From Treponema sp. (GTDB taxonomy: Bacteria; Spirochaetota; Spirochaetia; Treponematales; Breznakiellaceae): 39,376 nt of DNA. The stretch covers positions 1 to 39,376 of the forward strand of contig JAIRYT010000073.1 in the NCBI GenBank assembly GCA_031267675.1. The letters run 5' to 3'. Both the position numbers and the translations under genes were made by a program. Positions 15,201-21,999 of the stretch are shown here, one piece after another. The notes beneath the pieces are model-generated. The model worked only from the letters and a program-made list of their open reading frames with translations. It had not been told where the DNA came from and did not search any database. Position 1 is the first letter of the stretch, and every line of letters begins with the position of its first letter.

Positions 15201-15606
15201 GGTACCGGGAAACGTCCGGTGTAAGCGTTGACGCGTAACGGATATCGTTGTCTTTATCGTAGAGAAACGCGGCAATACGGTCCGCCAGATCGGTGCTCAT
15301 GCGTTCAATTTCATCGGTGCCGCCGGCGTTAAGGGCCGCTACCGAATCGTCCACGGCGATTCTTCCGGTTTCCTCAAGGGCCTTTCCGGCAAAGGCGGCC
15401 AGTTCCGAAGTACGGTCTCCCAATGTGCTGGAAAGCTTTAAGGCCTGCCTCCAGGCCATTATGGTAAGGAGTATCAGCGGAATTACCTTGATAACGACAA
15501 AGATAACAACCAGCTTGGTACGAAGATCCAGGCCGAAATTACTTATGAACGCCTCTATTTTGCGCTGTATTTTATCAAACAATTTTTGGTCCGGAACTAA
15601 TCCCAC
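12265..15606 (-). CDS. Hybrid sensor histidine kinase with large extracytoplasmic domain
   Basis: An 1113-residue membrane protein. TM1 is at about 30-48 (KLVVIFVVIKVIPLILLTIM), followed by a sensor region of about 500 residues, TM2 at about 555-578 (SLAGTALVMIVLIVFVAF), HAMP (about 580-630), PAS (about 640-730), HisKA with MSHEIRTPMN (phospho-His748), HATPase (LINLLGNSVKFTP, DSGIGIS, GGTGLGL) and a C-terminal receiver domain with YMDVQMPNMDG (Asp1043) and the conserved Lys in HLAKPIE. No cognate output regulator is adjacent. The GTG start lies inside the end of the upstream PBP gene (10-nt overlap), so the two are probably co-translated, suggesting a cell-wall-related signal. The ligand is unknown. 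Confidence 0.93.
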   Translation of the reverse strand: MGLVPDQKLFDKIQRKIEAFISNFGLDLRTKLVVIFVVIKVIPLILLTIMAWRQALKLSSTLGDRTSELAAFAGKALEETGRIAVDDSVAALNAGGTDEIERMSTDLADRIAAFLYDKDNDIRYASTLTPDVSRYRDFLLAHNAPLVKKREWVLSDDESFWEPKESRRRGIPTVSRNTENNTGYRNRPPDNFETESRPVFLEMTFIDNYGNETVKVTTSPQMDSRLKNVSSRLNTYVKAETYWNDLPNLAPGEVYVSDVIGAYVPSRLIGMYNPANVRERGLPWQPEEEAYAGRENPNGKRFKGIIRWAAPVIQNGVRTGYVTLALDHDHVMEFVDHITPMANRYVEMPSAFEGNYAFIWDYRCRSISHPRHHSIVGFNPQTGEPEVPWLEESIYRDWQNSGKPYVDFIKDVRPFNEQSRQKAPAAELTRQGLVGLDGRYLNNAPQCIGWFDLTSEGGSGSFLILWSGIWKPNTAAAIRYYTHHYGNTKRGFGFVAIGAGLEDFQEPARRTQLSLDALTSRSNDDLSRSAKTTKTLIERNFIRNTVSLAGTALVMIVLIVFVAFWMANILTNNISKLITGFSRFRSGERRFRFNSRVKDEIGELADSFDEMADSLNDSVDGPLAIIDMDERIIYVNEDGLKLCGRPLEEILGEPYSAISVYPANSRYDPILALRQNHVAEVFYRSETDTYIRGTASWQKGKNGEKTGIIIATVDVTELVRAQKELEKAVLTANQANQHKGDFLARMSHEIRTPMNAIIGMTEILKKKAAKIQPDDIKDDLKQIEASSHHLLGLINDILDISKIEAGKIELGNEAVDLLKLVLTVENIIRPRCDEKGIDFTVNLDLTPPVTYNLDPLRLRQVLINLLGNSVKFTPECGSIIFSITQNETSGDCTRISFSINDSGIGISKDAQKTLFKPFEQTSPDISKRYGGTGLGLAISQSIVQFFGGTIVVDSEEGKGSTFKFELSLTRAEEVEETPCLSDSKDKLKGRRALLVDDVAINRIIVINLMEETGLEIDEAEDGEEALRRFSQSPINHYDIIYMDVQMPNMDGYEASRAIRELDREDAKTTPIVALTANAFKEDIDKALASGMNAHLAKPIEMEKCLEITFRLVN

Positions 15607-18110
15607 AGCGGATCGTAACTGGGAATCTCTACCTTCTCGCTTTCATTCGGCTCCCTCCGCGGACTCCCCAGGTTTTCAAGTCCGGGGGGCAGGGTAGGCA
15701 TGGTAAGGCCGCCGGCAAGATTCTCTTCCACAAATAACGCCGGATTCATTCCAAGGCGGCTGCGAAAATCGCCCGCGTTTAGTCCGTGTTGGTCGCAGAA
15801 TTCTTCGGGAACGGTTCCCTCAAGAAAACTCAGGGTAATGCCCGAGGGGCAGGCGCTGGTCATCCTAAGGCCGGACGTACGGCATACCGTCGCCTCGACA
15901 ATACCCGAAGGCCGCACAAAATCACGGCGGGGAAGCCCCTGGTTGTATTCCTGCATCAGGTTCCCCCAAATGGGGCCCGCCAAAGACGCGCCTGAAACAT
16001 TCATTCCCAGCGAATTACCGCCCTTGTCAAAGCCAAACCAGATCGCGATGGTATAGTATGGGGTAAAGCCGACCGCCCAGGCGTCGGACCAGTTTTGCGT
16101 GGTTCCCGTTTTGCCGCCCGCCGGAATACGGTAGGTGACGCCTTTGTCGTCCTTTACGTTGAGCTTTGCGCCGTATCCCGAACCCGAGGCAAGGGTTCCC
16201 GCTTCGATCACCTTGGCGAGCAGGCGGGTCATCATGTACGCGTTCTGCGGGCTGATAACCTGTATACCGGCGCCCATGTCCTCAAGACCGCGCTGTATAT
16301 CCGCTTCATAGTCGACAAGGATTCTGCCGTTGCGGTCTTCGATGGTGCGTATCGCATAGGGAGAAACCGCGCGGCCCTGGTTGGCAAAGACGGCGAACGC
16401 CCGCGCCATCGAAAGCGGCGAAACGGCGATGATGCCCAGGCCCATGGGGTATACCCGGGGAAAGGTGACGCTTTTTTCGCGCGGGTCGGTAATTCCCAAA
16501 AGGTCCGCCGAGCGGTCTATTGCCGCGTCAAAACCGATTCCGTCGAGCACCTTGAGCGCGGGAATATTAAGCGAAAGCGCCAGCGCCTCGTAAAGCAGCA
16601 CCGATCCGCGCCAGGTTCCCTGATAATTGTTGGGGATATAGGGCTGGCCCGCCGCGGTGTCGAATATGACCGGCGCGTCGAATATCTGGGTAGCCATCGT
16701 AAATTTGCGCGAGTCAATGGCCGCCGAATAGTACAGCGGCTTAAAGGCGCTCCCCGGCATTACCTTTGCCTGGGTAGCCCTGATAAGCTGGTTTGTTTCG
16801 TTATACTGGGAGCCGCCGACGATAACCTTGATCTGGCCGGTATCGTTTTCCAGCACTACCAGGGCGCCTTCCACGACATTCTCTTCGGTAATTGATTTTA
16901 ACATGGAGTAGGCGCCGGCCGTCATCGGTTTGACCGGAGCGATGTCAAAGGCCAGCGTCATCATGTCGACGACAGGGTTTAAGAGCTTTGCGTATTTATT
17001 GGTTGCCTTGATTTCGTCCTGGTGTTCCACACCGGCGTACACGTCTTCCATGTTAAAACCGAGCAGAAGCATGTTGGCCATGGGCACAAAAACCCGTTCC
17101 GCGCGGGCCAGTCCGTAACCGGCGTTTGTTTTGAACGCGGCGTTGGCTTTTGCGATGCCTTCGGCCATTTCCGCTTCGGCAAGTTCCTGAAAGCGCAGAT
17201 TAAGGGTGGTCCGCACCTGGTAGCCGTCCCGGTAGTAGTCCATTTCGCCGTAGACAAATTTATCCAGTTCGCGGCGGACATATTCGCTAAACCAGGGGGC
17301 TTTATCTTCCCGTGAATAATACGCCGAAACACCCATGGCTGTATAATCAAAACCCGCCCAGTATGTGTCAAAGGACGCGTCGGCTTCTTCGCGGGTGGCG
17401 TAGCCAAGTTCCACCATTTTATCCAGCACCGATTTTTGCCGGTCCATCGCCACATCGGGGTTTACGATGGGGTTGTAGTTGACCGGACTTGAAAGCAGAA
17501 CCACCAGCACGGCCGACTCGGCAAGGGTAATATCCCGGGCGCTGTGACCAAAGAAGTAGGTGCTTGTCGTTTCCACGCCGTACAGACCCGGACCCATATT
17601 CATGTAGTTAAGGTAGATTTCAAGGATTTCATTTTTTGTATAGCGCCGTTCCATCTGGAGGGCCCACCACAGCTCGCGTATTTTACGCGAAATGGTCATT
17701 TCGCGGCGGTTGGTATAGAGGGTTCCGGCCACCTGCTGGGTGATGGTGGAACCGCCGCCCCAGTTTTTGCCGAGCAGCCGCCCTACCGCCGCGCGGGTTA
17801 TGGCGCGTATGCTGAACCCCCGGTGATTGTAAAAGTCCGGGTCTTCGCGGGCCAGAACAGCCAGTATCAGATGCCTGGGCAGTTCGCTCAGGGATATAAG
17901 CTCGCGCTTTTCATCGGCGGAAAATTCGGTAATCTTGACATTTTCCGAATCAAAAATTTTGGTAGGAAGGGCCGGATTGAACGATCGATAGTTTTCCTCG
18001 TTTTCGATGTTCCCCGTGACGGCTATGGACAACCCCAAACCGACGCCAATGGCGCCGGCCAAAAGTATCGCGACAAAAGAGACGACGCGTGTCAGGAAGA
18101 AACCCTTCAT
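15597..18110 (-). CDS. Class A penicillin-binding protein (PBP1A type)
   Basis: An 837-residue bifunctional peptidoglycan synthase. I chose the ATG at 18110 rather than the upstream TTG at 18146, because that TTG is part of a TTGACA -35 box. A membrane anchor follows directly (VVSFVAILLAGAIGVGLGL). The GT51 glycosyltransferase has REDPDFYNHRG (catalytic Glu89) and GGSTITQQVAGTLYTNR. The transpeptidase has PGSAFKP (Ser454 of SxxK), SLNIPAL and GGKTGTTQNWSDAWAVG. It polymerises and cross-links glycan at the outer face of the inner membrane. Its 3' end overlaps the hybrid kinase gene. It is a possible target of the LpoB-like protein, but that is inference. Confidence 0.95.
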   Translation of the reverse strand: MKGFFLTRVVSFVAILLAGAIGVGLGLSIAVTGNIENEENYRSFNPALPTKIFDSENVKITEFSADEKRELISLSELPRHLILAVLAREDPDFYNHRGFSIRAITRAAVGRLLGKNWGGGSTITQQVAGTLYTNRREMTISRKIRELWWALQMERRYTKNEILEIYLNYMNMGPGLYGVETTSTYFFGHSARDITLAESAVLVVLLSSPVNYNPIVNPDVAMDRQKSVLDKMVELGYATREEADASFDTYWAGFDYTAMGVSAYYSREDKAPWFSEYVRRELDKFVYGEMDYYRDGYQVRTTLNLRFQELAEAEMAEGIAKANAAFKTNAGYGLARAERVFVPMANMLLLGFNMEDVYAGVEHQDEIKATNKYAKLLNPVVDMMTLAFDIAPVKPMTAGAYSMLKSITEENVVEGALVVLENDTGQIKVIVGGSQYNETNQLIRATQAKVMPGSAFKPLYYSAAIDSRKFTMATQIFDAPVIFDTAAGQPYIPNNYQGTWRGSVLLYEALALSLNIPALKVLDGIGFDAAIDRSADLLGITDPREKSVTFPRVYPMGLGIIAVSPLSMARAFAVFANQGRAVSPYAIRTIEDRNGRILVDYEADIQRGLEDMGAGIQVISPQNAYMMTRLLAKVIEAGTLASGSGYGAKLNVKDDKGVTYRIPAGGKTGTTQNWSDAWAVGFTPYYTIAIWFGFDKGGNSLGMNVSGASLAGPIWGNLMQEYNQGLPRRDFVRPSGIVEATVCRTSGLRMTSACPSGITLSFLEGTVPEEFCDQHGLNAGDFRSRLGMNPALFVEENLAGGLTMPTLPPGLENLGSPRREPNESEKVEIPSYDPLWD

Positions 18111-18117
18111 GCTAATA

Positions 18118-18146
18118 AAGGTAAATAATGCGGCGGACCTTGTCAA
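18118..18146 (-). promoter_or_regulatory. Promoter of PBP gene, TTGACA-N17-TACCTT
   Basis: A perfect -35 TTGACA (18146-18141), a 17-nt spacer and a weak -10 TACCTT (18123-18118) on the minus strand. The ATG at 18110 is 7 nt after the -10 box and there is no Shine-Dalgarno sequence, so a leaderless or near-leaderless transcript is expected. Confidence 0.5.
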
Positions 18147-18432
18147 CCGGGACCCGCCGAAAGGTCAACCGCCGGCCCGCCGGTCCGCGAATTTGTCCGC
18201 CGGCGCGGCCCGCCGGACGTAAAAAAAGGCCGGCTTGCGCCGGCCCTGCCCTTGAGGCATATCGGAAATATAGTGATTTGGGAGGGGAACTATACTCCCG
18301 ACACCTTATTTATCGGTTTCCAACGGCAAATCTTAAAGAAAATAAAGAAAATAGCAAAACCAGTGAAGATTTGTCCGCAGATTCGTAGACCAGCGGATGT
18401 CTTTGGACTACCATTGGTCAAGAGGTATCCGC
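18147..18432. other. Intergenic region between PBP gene and flavin reductase gene
   Basis: The first half (18150-18250) is very GC-rich and full of CCGCCGG-type inverted repeats, including the minus-strand terminator. The second half is AT-rich and shows no supported gene. A promoter for the flavin reductase gene must lie here, but none is clear. Confidence 0.4.
18221..18245 (-). terminator. Intrinsic terminator on minus strand
   Basis: On the minus strand, GGCCGGC-GCAA-GCCGGCC is followed by seven T. The shape is a good rho-independent terminator, but no minus-strand gene lies upstream of it before about 21.5 kb. It may stop antisense transcription or be left over from a lost gene. Confidence 0.6.
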
Positions 18433-18975
18433 ATGAAACGCTTCCCGCTGAATAAGGCTTTTACCTTCCTTGAACCTGGCCCGGTCATCCTGGTAAGCAC
18501 CCTTGACGGGGACAAACCAAATGTTATGACCCTGTCCTGGACCATGGTGCTTGATTTTACCCCCCGGTTCGCCTTTATGACCGGTCCCTGGAATTATTCA
18601 TACAAGGCGCTTTCAAAGACCAAAGAATGCGTGATCGCGGTCCCCGCCGCCGGGATGTCTAAAACCGTAGTGTCAATCGGTTCCTGTTCGGGCGCGGAGG
18701 TGGACAAGTTTAAAAAATTTAAGCTGACCCCGCTGGAGGGGGAACATGTCAGGGCCCCTCTTATAAAGGAATGTTACGCCAACATAGAATGCCGTGTCGT
18801 GGATTATGTCGGAAAGTACGGTATTTTTGTTCTGGACGCCGCGGCCGCCTGGGTAGACGAAACGGGCGGCGAACGGTCTTTTTTTCACGCCGTTGGAGAC
18901 GGACGCTTCGTTGTGGACGGCGAAAAAATCAACCACCGGAAGATCATGTTAAAAAAGCTGCCCGACGGGGTGTGA
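18433..18975 (+). CDS. Flavin reductase-like (FMN-binding) domain protein
   Basis: A 180-residue protein; the ATG at 18433 is preferred because AGAGG lies 7 nt upstream, while a start at 18397 has no such site. The flavin_reduct fold shows in GPVILVSTLDGDKPNVMTLS, a GPWNYSYKALSKTKECVIAV block and a C-terminal GKYGIFVLDAAAAWVD strand pair. Members bind FMN and act as NAD(P)H:flavin oxidoreductases or as small redox proteins in the cytoplasm. The gene appears to be single. Its C-terminal end leads into a GC-rich spacer before the AT-rich accessory island starts. Confidence 0.85.
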   Translation: MKRFPLNKAFTFLEPGPVILVSTLDGDKPNVMTLSWTMVLDFTPRFAFMTGPWNYSYKALSKTKECVIAVPAAGMSKTVVSIGSCSGAEVDKFKKFKLTPLEGEHVRAPLIKECYANIECRVVDYVGKYGIFVLDAAAAWVDETGGERSFFHAVGDGRFVVDGEKINHRKIMLKKLPDGV

Positions 18976-19080
18976 TTTACGGAGGGGATTTCTCCGCCGG
19001 GCGGCCGCGCAACCGCGCGGTCCTCCGCCAACGGCGGGCGTACGCGCTCCGGCGGATTTTTTTGAAAAAGCGCTTGACAG
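18976..19080 (+). terminator. GC-rich inverted repeat with T-run (possible terminator)
   Basis: TCCGCCGG near 18993 can pair with CCGGCGGA near 19050, which is followed by a run of seven T. Smaller hairpins (CCGCGC...GCGCGG) fill the long loop. It probably ends transcription of the flavin reductase gene, but the long loop makes this uncertain. Confidence 0.4.
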
Positions 19081-19121
19081 GGCGGGGAGTCCGTGAAAAA
19101 ATGACGACAGGCGGAATATCG

Positions 19122-19808
19122 ATGAAGTCCGATAAATTAAAATATGTGATTCCATCTGGAATTCTTGCGGCCGCGGCGCTCGTATTATTTATTTTCTATA
19201 ATCACATCGAGCATCGAGCGCGAACAGGTGTGCCGGCAAAAGCGGAATCGTACATACTATTCTGGGATTATAATGAAAACCGTTCTTTTGAGAATTTAGA
19301 ACAATGTACCTATGAAAATGTCTTTGAAAACTTTGTCGTGTGCACCAAAATTCCGTTTGATAATATTCAGAATTATTTTTGGGATGGGCAAATGTTCAGT
19401 GTCGAAAGCAGTTTCTACCTGGAAAACCTGAGTTCCAAGCAACATGATTTATTTGAAAAAAGTGATGGAGGCAGTATTTTTTTCTCTATCGTTGTTAATA
19501 AAAAAATTGTATTAAACGGCCTCAATAGAACATCCCCAATATCTGCCCAAAAGCGCCCTTATGATGACGCGCTATTGCCCAGCATGGTTGCTTATCACCA
19601 CCGGGATTATGTGTATTTTCGGCTAACGTATGATTTTGTAAAATTCACAAAACCCATTCGCGATATACCAAAAGAATACGGTGATGTATCAAAATTGTTT
19701 ATCAATGAAATATGGGTCTATTTCAACAAAAAGAAGAAAATAGTCAGAGGTGAATTTGATTTGGTTTGCTTGTTTCGGGAAGGAGTACTAAAAAGGGCAA
19801 ACCCGTAG
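19122..19808 (+). CDS. Membrane-anchored hypothetical protein, start of accessory island
   Basis: A 228-residue protein from the ATG at 19122 (AGGCGG 8 nt upstream); an alternative ATG at 19101 adds seven residues. One N-terminal membrane segment (YVIPSGILAAAALVLFIFY) is followed by a soluble extracytoplasmic domain (SYILFWDYNENRSFENLEQC, then SIFFSIVVNKKIVLNGL). The family is not recognised. Composition becomes AT-rich from about 19.13 kb, unlike the flavin reductase gene before it. The stop codon TAG is part of the dispersed repeat itself (copy B), so gene and repeat abut exactly. A role as an immunity or surface protein is possible but not shown. Confidence 0.6.
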   Translation: MKSDKLKYVIPSGILAAAALVLFIFYNHIEHRARTGVPAKAESYILFWDYNENRSFENLEQCTYENVFENFVVCTKIPFDNIQNYFWDGQMFSVESSFYLENLSSKQHDLFEKSDGGSIFFSIVVNKKIVLNGLNRTSPISAQKRPYDDALLPSMVAYHHRDYVYFRLTYDFVKFTKPIRDIPKEYGDVSKLFINEIWVYFNKKKKIVRGEFDLVCLFREGVLKRANP

Positions 19809-19823
19809 TGTCAACTTGTTTTG
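19805..19823 (+). repeat. 3'-associated dispersed repeat, copy B (short)
   Basis: GTAGTGTCAACTTGTTTTG matches the first 16-19 nt of the family; the hairpin part is missing. The preceding gene's stop codon TAG (19806-19808) is inside the repeat. Confidence 0.65.
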
Positions 19824-19877
19824 ATTATGAAACATACATGCGGCTTAAAGACATTTTTAATAGTGAGTAGCAATTAA

Positions 19878-20525
19878 ATGACTTGGGGAAATTTAAAGAC
19901 ATATACAATGCTTTTAAGTAACAGTGTTTTATTATTATTTTTATTTTCGTGCAACAGCGGGAATATCTCCCTTGATTGGCACATTTTGTCAACATATAGT
20001 TGGGAAAATATAGAAATTGATTTTTTAAACAATACTACACATGAAAGGATCACAGTTGTTTTAGAACCTAATAAAACAAAGCAATTCAAACTGCCCAATA
20101 ATTGCTCTTATTCGGGTTATGGAGGGGATGCTTATATTAGATTTTATCCCGATCTTGAGTTATTAAATACCGGCACCCCGCTTAGTATTTATTTATACTA
20201 TCCGGAAATCATTGAAACCAATGACAATGAATTTATAATAGATGAAACCAATGAGGCATATGCCTATTTTGCAGATTTTTTAAAAGACGGTAAAAGATAT
20301 ACCGCATTTTCTCCGGATAACGTTATTAAACCGGAAAGAGAAATAAGTATCAATTTTATTGATGTGATGATGAATGAGCTTGCTAATAGCGGCGATGTTT
20401 ATTTTTATGATGAGTTCGCTACAACTGTTAAATTGCATCGGTATGGCGACATGGTTATTTGCGGGTTTATAGTCAAATCGCCATTGGATGGATCATTTAT
20501 ATGGTTGGAACCCCAAATATTCTGA
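19878..20525 (+). CDS. Putative lipoprotein, hypothetical
   Basis: A 215-residue protein whose first 25 residues look like a lipoprotein signal: SNSVLLLFLFSCNSGN, with LFSC as a lax lipobox of the spirochaete type. The ATG at 19878 or one at 19908 could be the start; neither has a clear Shine-Dalgarno sequence. The mature part is acidic and beta-rich (HERITVVLEPNKTKQFKLPN, then RYGDMVICGFIVKSPLDGSF). No family is recognised. It is AT-rich and lies in the module array. A CCGG-CAAAAAAA-CCGG hairpin that may be a degenerate repeat copy follows 16 nt after its stop. Confidence 0.55.
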   Translation: MTWGNLKTYTMLLSNSVLLLFLFSCNSGNISLDWHILSTYSWENIEIDFLNNTTHERITVVLEPNKTKQFKLPNNCSYSGYGGDAYIRFYPDLELLNTGTPLSIYLYYPEIIETNDNEFIIDETNEAYAYFADFLKDGKRYTAFSPDNVIKPEREISINFIDVMMNELANSGDVYFYDEFATTVKLHRYGDMVICGFIVKSPLDGSFIWLEPQIF

Positions 20526-20532
20526 TTAGCCG

Positions 20533-20566
20533 GCTCTCGCCCCGGCAAAAAAACCGGCGGGGATAA
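20533..20566 (+). repeat. Possible degenerate copy of the 3' repeat hairpin
   Basis: CCCCGGCAAAAAAACCGGCG lies just after the stop at 20525. It resembles the CGGCAAAAAACCGAT part of copy H but lacks the GTGTCAACTT start, so membership is doubtful. Confidence 0.3.
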
Positions 20567-20593
20567 AAATGAAAGATGTTTTATGGAGGGATA

Positions 20594-20761
20594 ATGCTAT
20601 TATTGGGTATTATGATTATTTCGATATTCCTCTCTGCCGTGATACTATTAAAGATAGAACTTTTGTACGGTGGAACAAGTTTAAAGTTTAAAGTTGTTTT
20701 TCTAACAATTGTTAATATTTTTTTTCTTGTAGTTGGAATTATTGTTATCGTTTCCAATTAG
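20594..20761 (+). CDS. Small two-helix membrane protein
   Basis: A 55-residue protein from the ATG at 20594, which has GGAGGG 3-4 nt upstream. It consists of two hydrophobic segments, LLLGIMIISIFLSAVILLKI and VVFLTIVNIFFLVVGIIVIV, joined by a short loop. The family is unknown. It ends 12 nt before a dispersed repeat copy. A small hydrophobic protein between a lipoprotein and an immunity-like gene could be a toxin, immunity or holin-like protein; there is no sequence evidence to choose. Confidence 0.5.
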   Translation: MLLLGIMIISIFLSAVILLKIELLYGGTSLKFKVVFLTIVNIFFLVVGIIVIVSN

Positions 20762-20773
20762 GTATCAGCGCAG

Positions 20774-20815
20774 CGTGGTGGCCAACGTATTAAAAAACCG
20801 GCAAAAAACCGATCT
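20774..20815 (+). repeat. 3'-associated dispersed repeat, copy H (diverged)
   Basis: CGTGGTGGCCAACGTATT followed by an A-rich hairpin CGG-CAAAAAA-CCG and GATCTG. It aligns over about 40 nt with copy F with substitutions. It lies 12 nt after the stop at 20761. Confidence 0.6.
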
Positions 20816-20837
20816 GTACAGGGGGTAATAAAATATA

Positions 20838-21227
20838 ATGTGCATAGATAAAATCAAACGAAATGCTATTTTGTATGTGTTGGTTATGGGGTGTACTTTT
20901 ATGGTGTTTGGTGAAGATGTGTGCGGTTTTGATGAAGAATATGGATTTAATGTTTGGCAAATTGCCGAGGAGGGATTTGTTCCGAATGAGGAAGCGGCAA
21001 AAACCCTTGCATTAGCTTATTTGAAAGTGATCTATCAGGCTAAAATCGACGAAGAAATTTCCATAAATGGGACAGAGTATCCAAGAATTGAGATTATTTA
21101 TGATCAACAATCTGATTCATGGGCATGCATTGTTAAATTTGTTGGACCCGGAACAATTCTCTCAACAGAATATTTTATTCGGATATCCAAAAGGGATGGT
21201 CGCATTATGGGGGTAATTGCAGGGTAA
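20838..21227 (+). CDS. NTF2-fold immunity-like (YbbC/YhhH-type) protein, exported
   Basis: A 129-residue protein. Residues 1-26 resemble a signal peptide (NAILYVLVMGCTFMVFGED). The rest matches the pattern of NTF2-fold immunity proteins of polymorphic toxin systems: FVPNEEAAKTLALAYLKVIY, then SDSWACIVKF and YFIRISKRDGRIMGVI, where the family has conserved PxxxxA, a W in a beta strand and KxDGxI. In characterised settings such genes neutralise Rhs or contact-dependent toxins. An Rhs tip is encoded 4 kb downstream on the other strand. A weak GGGGG site lies upstream. Assignment is by motif pattern only. Confidence 0.5.
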   Translation: MCIDKIKRNAILYVLVMGCTFMVFGEDVCGFDEEYGFNVWQIAEEGFVPNEEAAKTLALAYLKVIYQAKIDEEISINGTEYPRIEIIYDQQSDSWACIVKFVGPGTILSTEYFIRISKRDGRIMGVIAG

Positions 21228-21266
21228 TAATCTCGCGGAATTTTTTTTGAAGTGCGAAAATTATGC

Positions 21267-21310
21267 CGTAGTGTCAACTTATTAGAAAATCGGCAAAAGA
21301 GCCGGACCGA
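21267..21310 (+). repeat. 3'-associated dispersed repeat, copy C
   Basis: CGTAGTGTCAACTTATTAGA followed by the hairpin CGGC-AAAAGA-GCCG. Relative to copies A and F, the fourth stem pair is C:G instead of T:A, a compensatory change. It lies about 40 nt after the stop of the immunity-like gene. Confidence 0.7.
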
Positions 21311-21315
21311 CCCGC

Positions 21316-21410
21316 AGCTATGCGCGGCATAGTAGGCTGATTAGGCCAAAAGAATAGGAAAAGAAATTTAACCGCGAAGGGCACGAAGGGCGCAAAGTGA
21401 AGAGGATAGG
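21316..21410. repeat. Palindrome CTATGC-GCG-GCATAG and CGAAGGGC-type repeat
   Basis: CTATGCGCGGCATAG at about 21318 is identical to the palindrome at 22199-22213. Then CGCGAAGGGCACGAAGGGCG (about 21373) carries two near-identical CGAAGGGC units, a kind of intergenic repeat seen in many bacterial genomes. No gene is supported here. Confidence 0.5.
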
Positions 21411-21440
21411 AGAAAAAAAGAGAAAATGAATCGTTTTTTC

Positions 21441-21734
21441 GTTAAATATGCCTTGATATCCGATGGAGAGGAAAACAAAATAATCGGTTATTATAATAAT
21501 TGTCAATATGGAGTAATTCAAAACCGTTGGCATCAATTTAAGTCAAGAAAACCACTCGCCGCCTTCAAAAAGGAGTTTTTTCAAACTTATTTTTACAGAA
21601 AATTCCCAGATAGAAGCTATGCTGACAAATTTCTGGTTTTGCGAATTAATAATTGCCTGTTTTGCTTTTTCAGATAGTTGAATATCACCATTGAAAAACC
21701 AAATGAGCGCATGCGTGTCTAAAAGTAAATTCAT
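21441..21734 (-). pseudogene. VapC-type PIN-domain toxin, frameshifted
   Basis: The intact frame gives 63 residues (21734-21543) beginning LLLDTHALIWFFNGD, the first acidic motif of PIN ribonucleases, then SIASIWEFSVKISL with the second acidic residue, and stops after GGEWFS. Full VapC proteins are about 125-135 residues. In another minus-strand frame, just after the stop, the sequence continues as VapC-like IDANGFELLHIDNYYNNRLF and PLHRISRH, the usual position of the HHRDPFDR motif. At least one frameshift therefore separates the halves, and the 3' part is further decayed. The start codon overlaps the vapB stop (TAATG). The protein is probably inactive as a nuclease. Confidence 0.75.
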
Positions 21735-21958
21735 TAGCGCATATACTCCATAAAATCTTCTAATGGACTGTCAAAATCATCTAACATTTTAAATTTACCC
21801 TTTGCGCAGCCAAATACAGGTTTTTTGGGGAGTGTAATAGAGGCCGAAAATGCATCTTTTACAGGGAAAACAATAATTTCCAGCTCAGTTCCTACATATT
21901 TTTCAGGAATTGGTAGAATTATTTGTTCATTATTTGGCGTAAAAATTGTTCGTATCAT
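21734..21958 (-). CDS. VapB-like antitoxin
   Basis: A 74-residue protein directly upstream of, and overlapping, the VapC remnant, the standard antitoxin-toxin order. The N-terminal IRTIFTPNNEQIILPIPEKY is likely the DNA-binding or dimerisation part. The C-terminus KFKMLDDFDSPLEDFMEYMR is the toxin-binding tail shared by DUF2281-type VapB antitoxins (GKGKxxMxDDFDxPLEDFxEYM). It should bind VapC and its own promoter. With the toxin broken, it may now be an orphan antitoxin able to counter related VapC proteins encoded elsewhere. Confidence 0.7.
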   Translation of the reverse strand: MIRTIFTPNNEQIILPIPEKYVGTELEIIVFPVKDAFSASITLPKKPVFGCAKGKFKMLDDFDSPLEDFMEYMR

Positions 21959-21999
21959 TGAATTTTACCCCTGTACTCTAATAGGATACACTAAAGAGC

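Noticed and set aside
16095-16895. 266-codon plus-strand ORF
   Set aside because: It is antisense to the PBP transpeptidase domain, whose motifs are all present on the other strand.
18771-19121. Long upstream extension of the 19122 gene
   Set aside because: It overlaps the flavin reductase gene in another frame and is arginine-rich; translation from 19101 or 19122 fits the membrane anchor.
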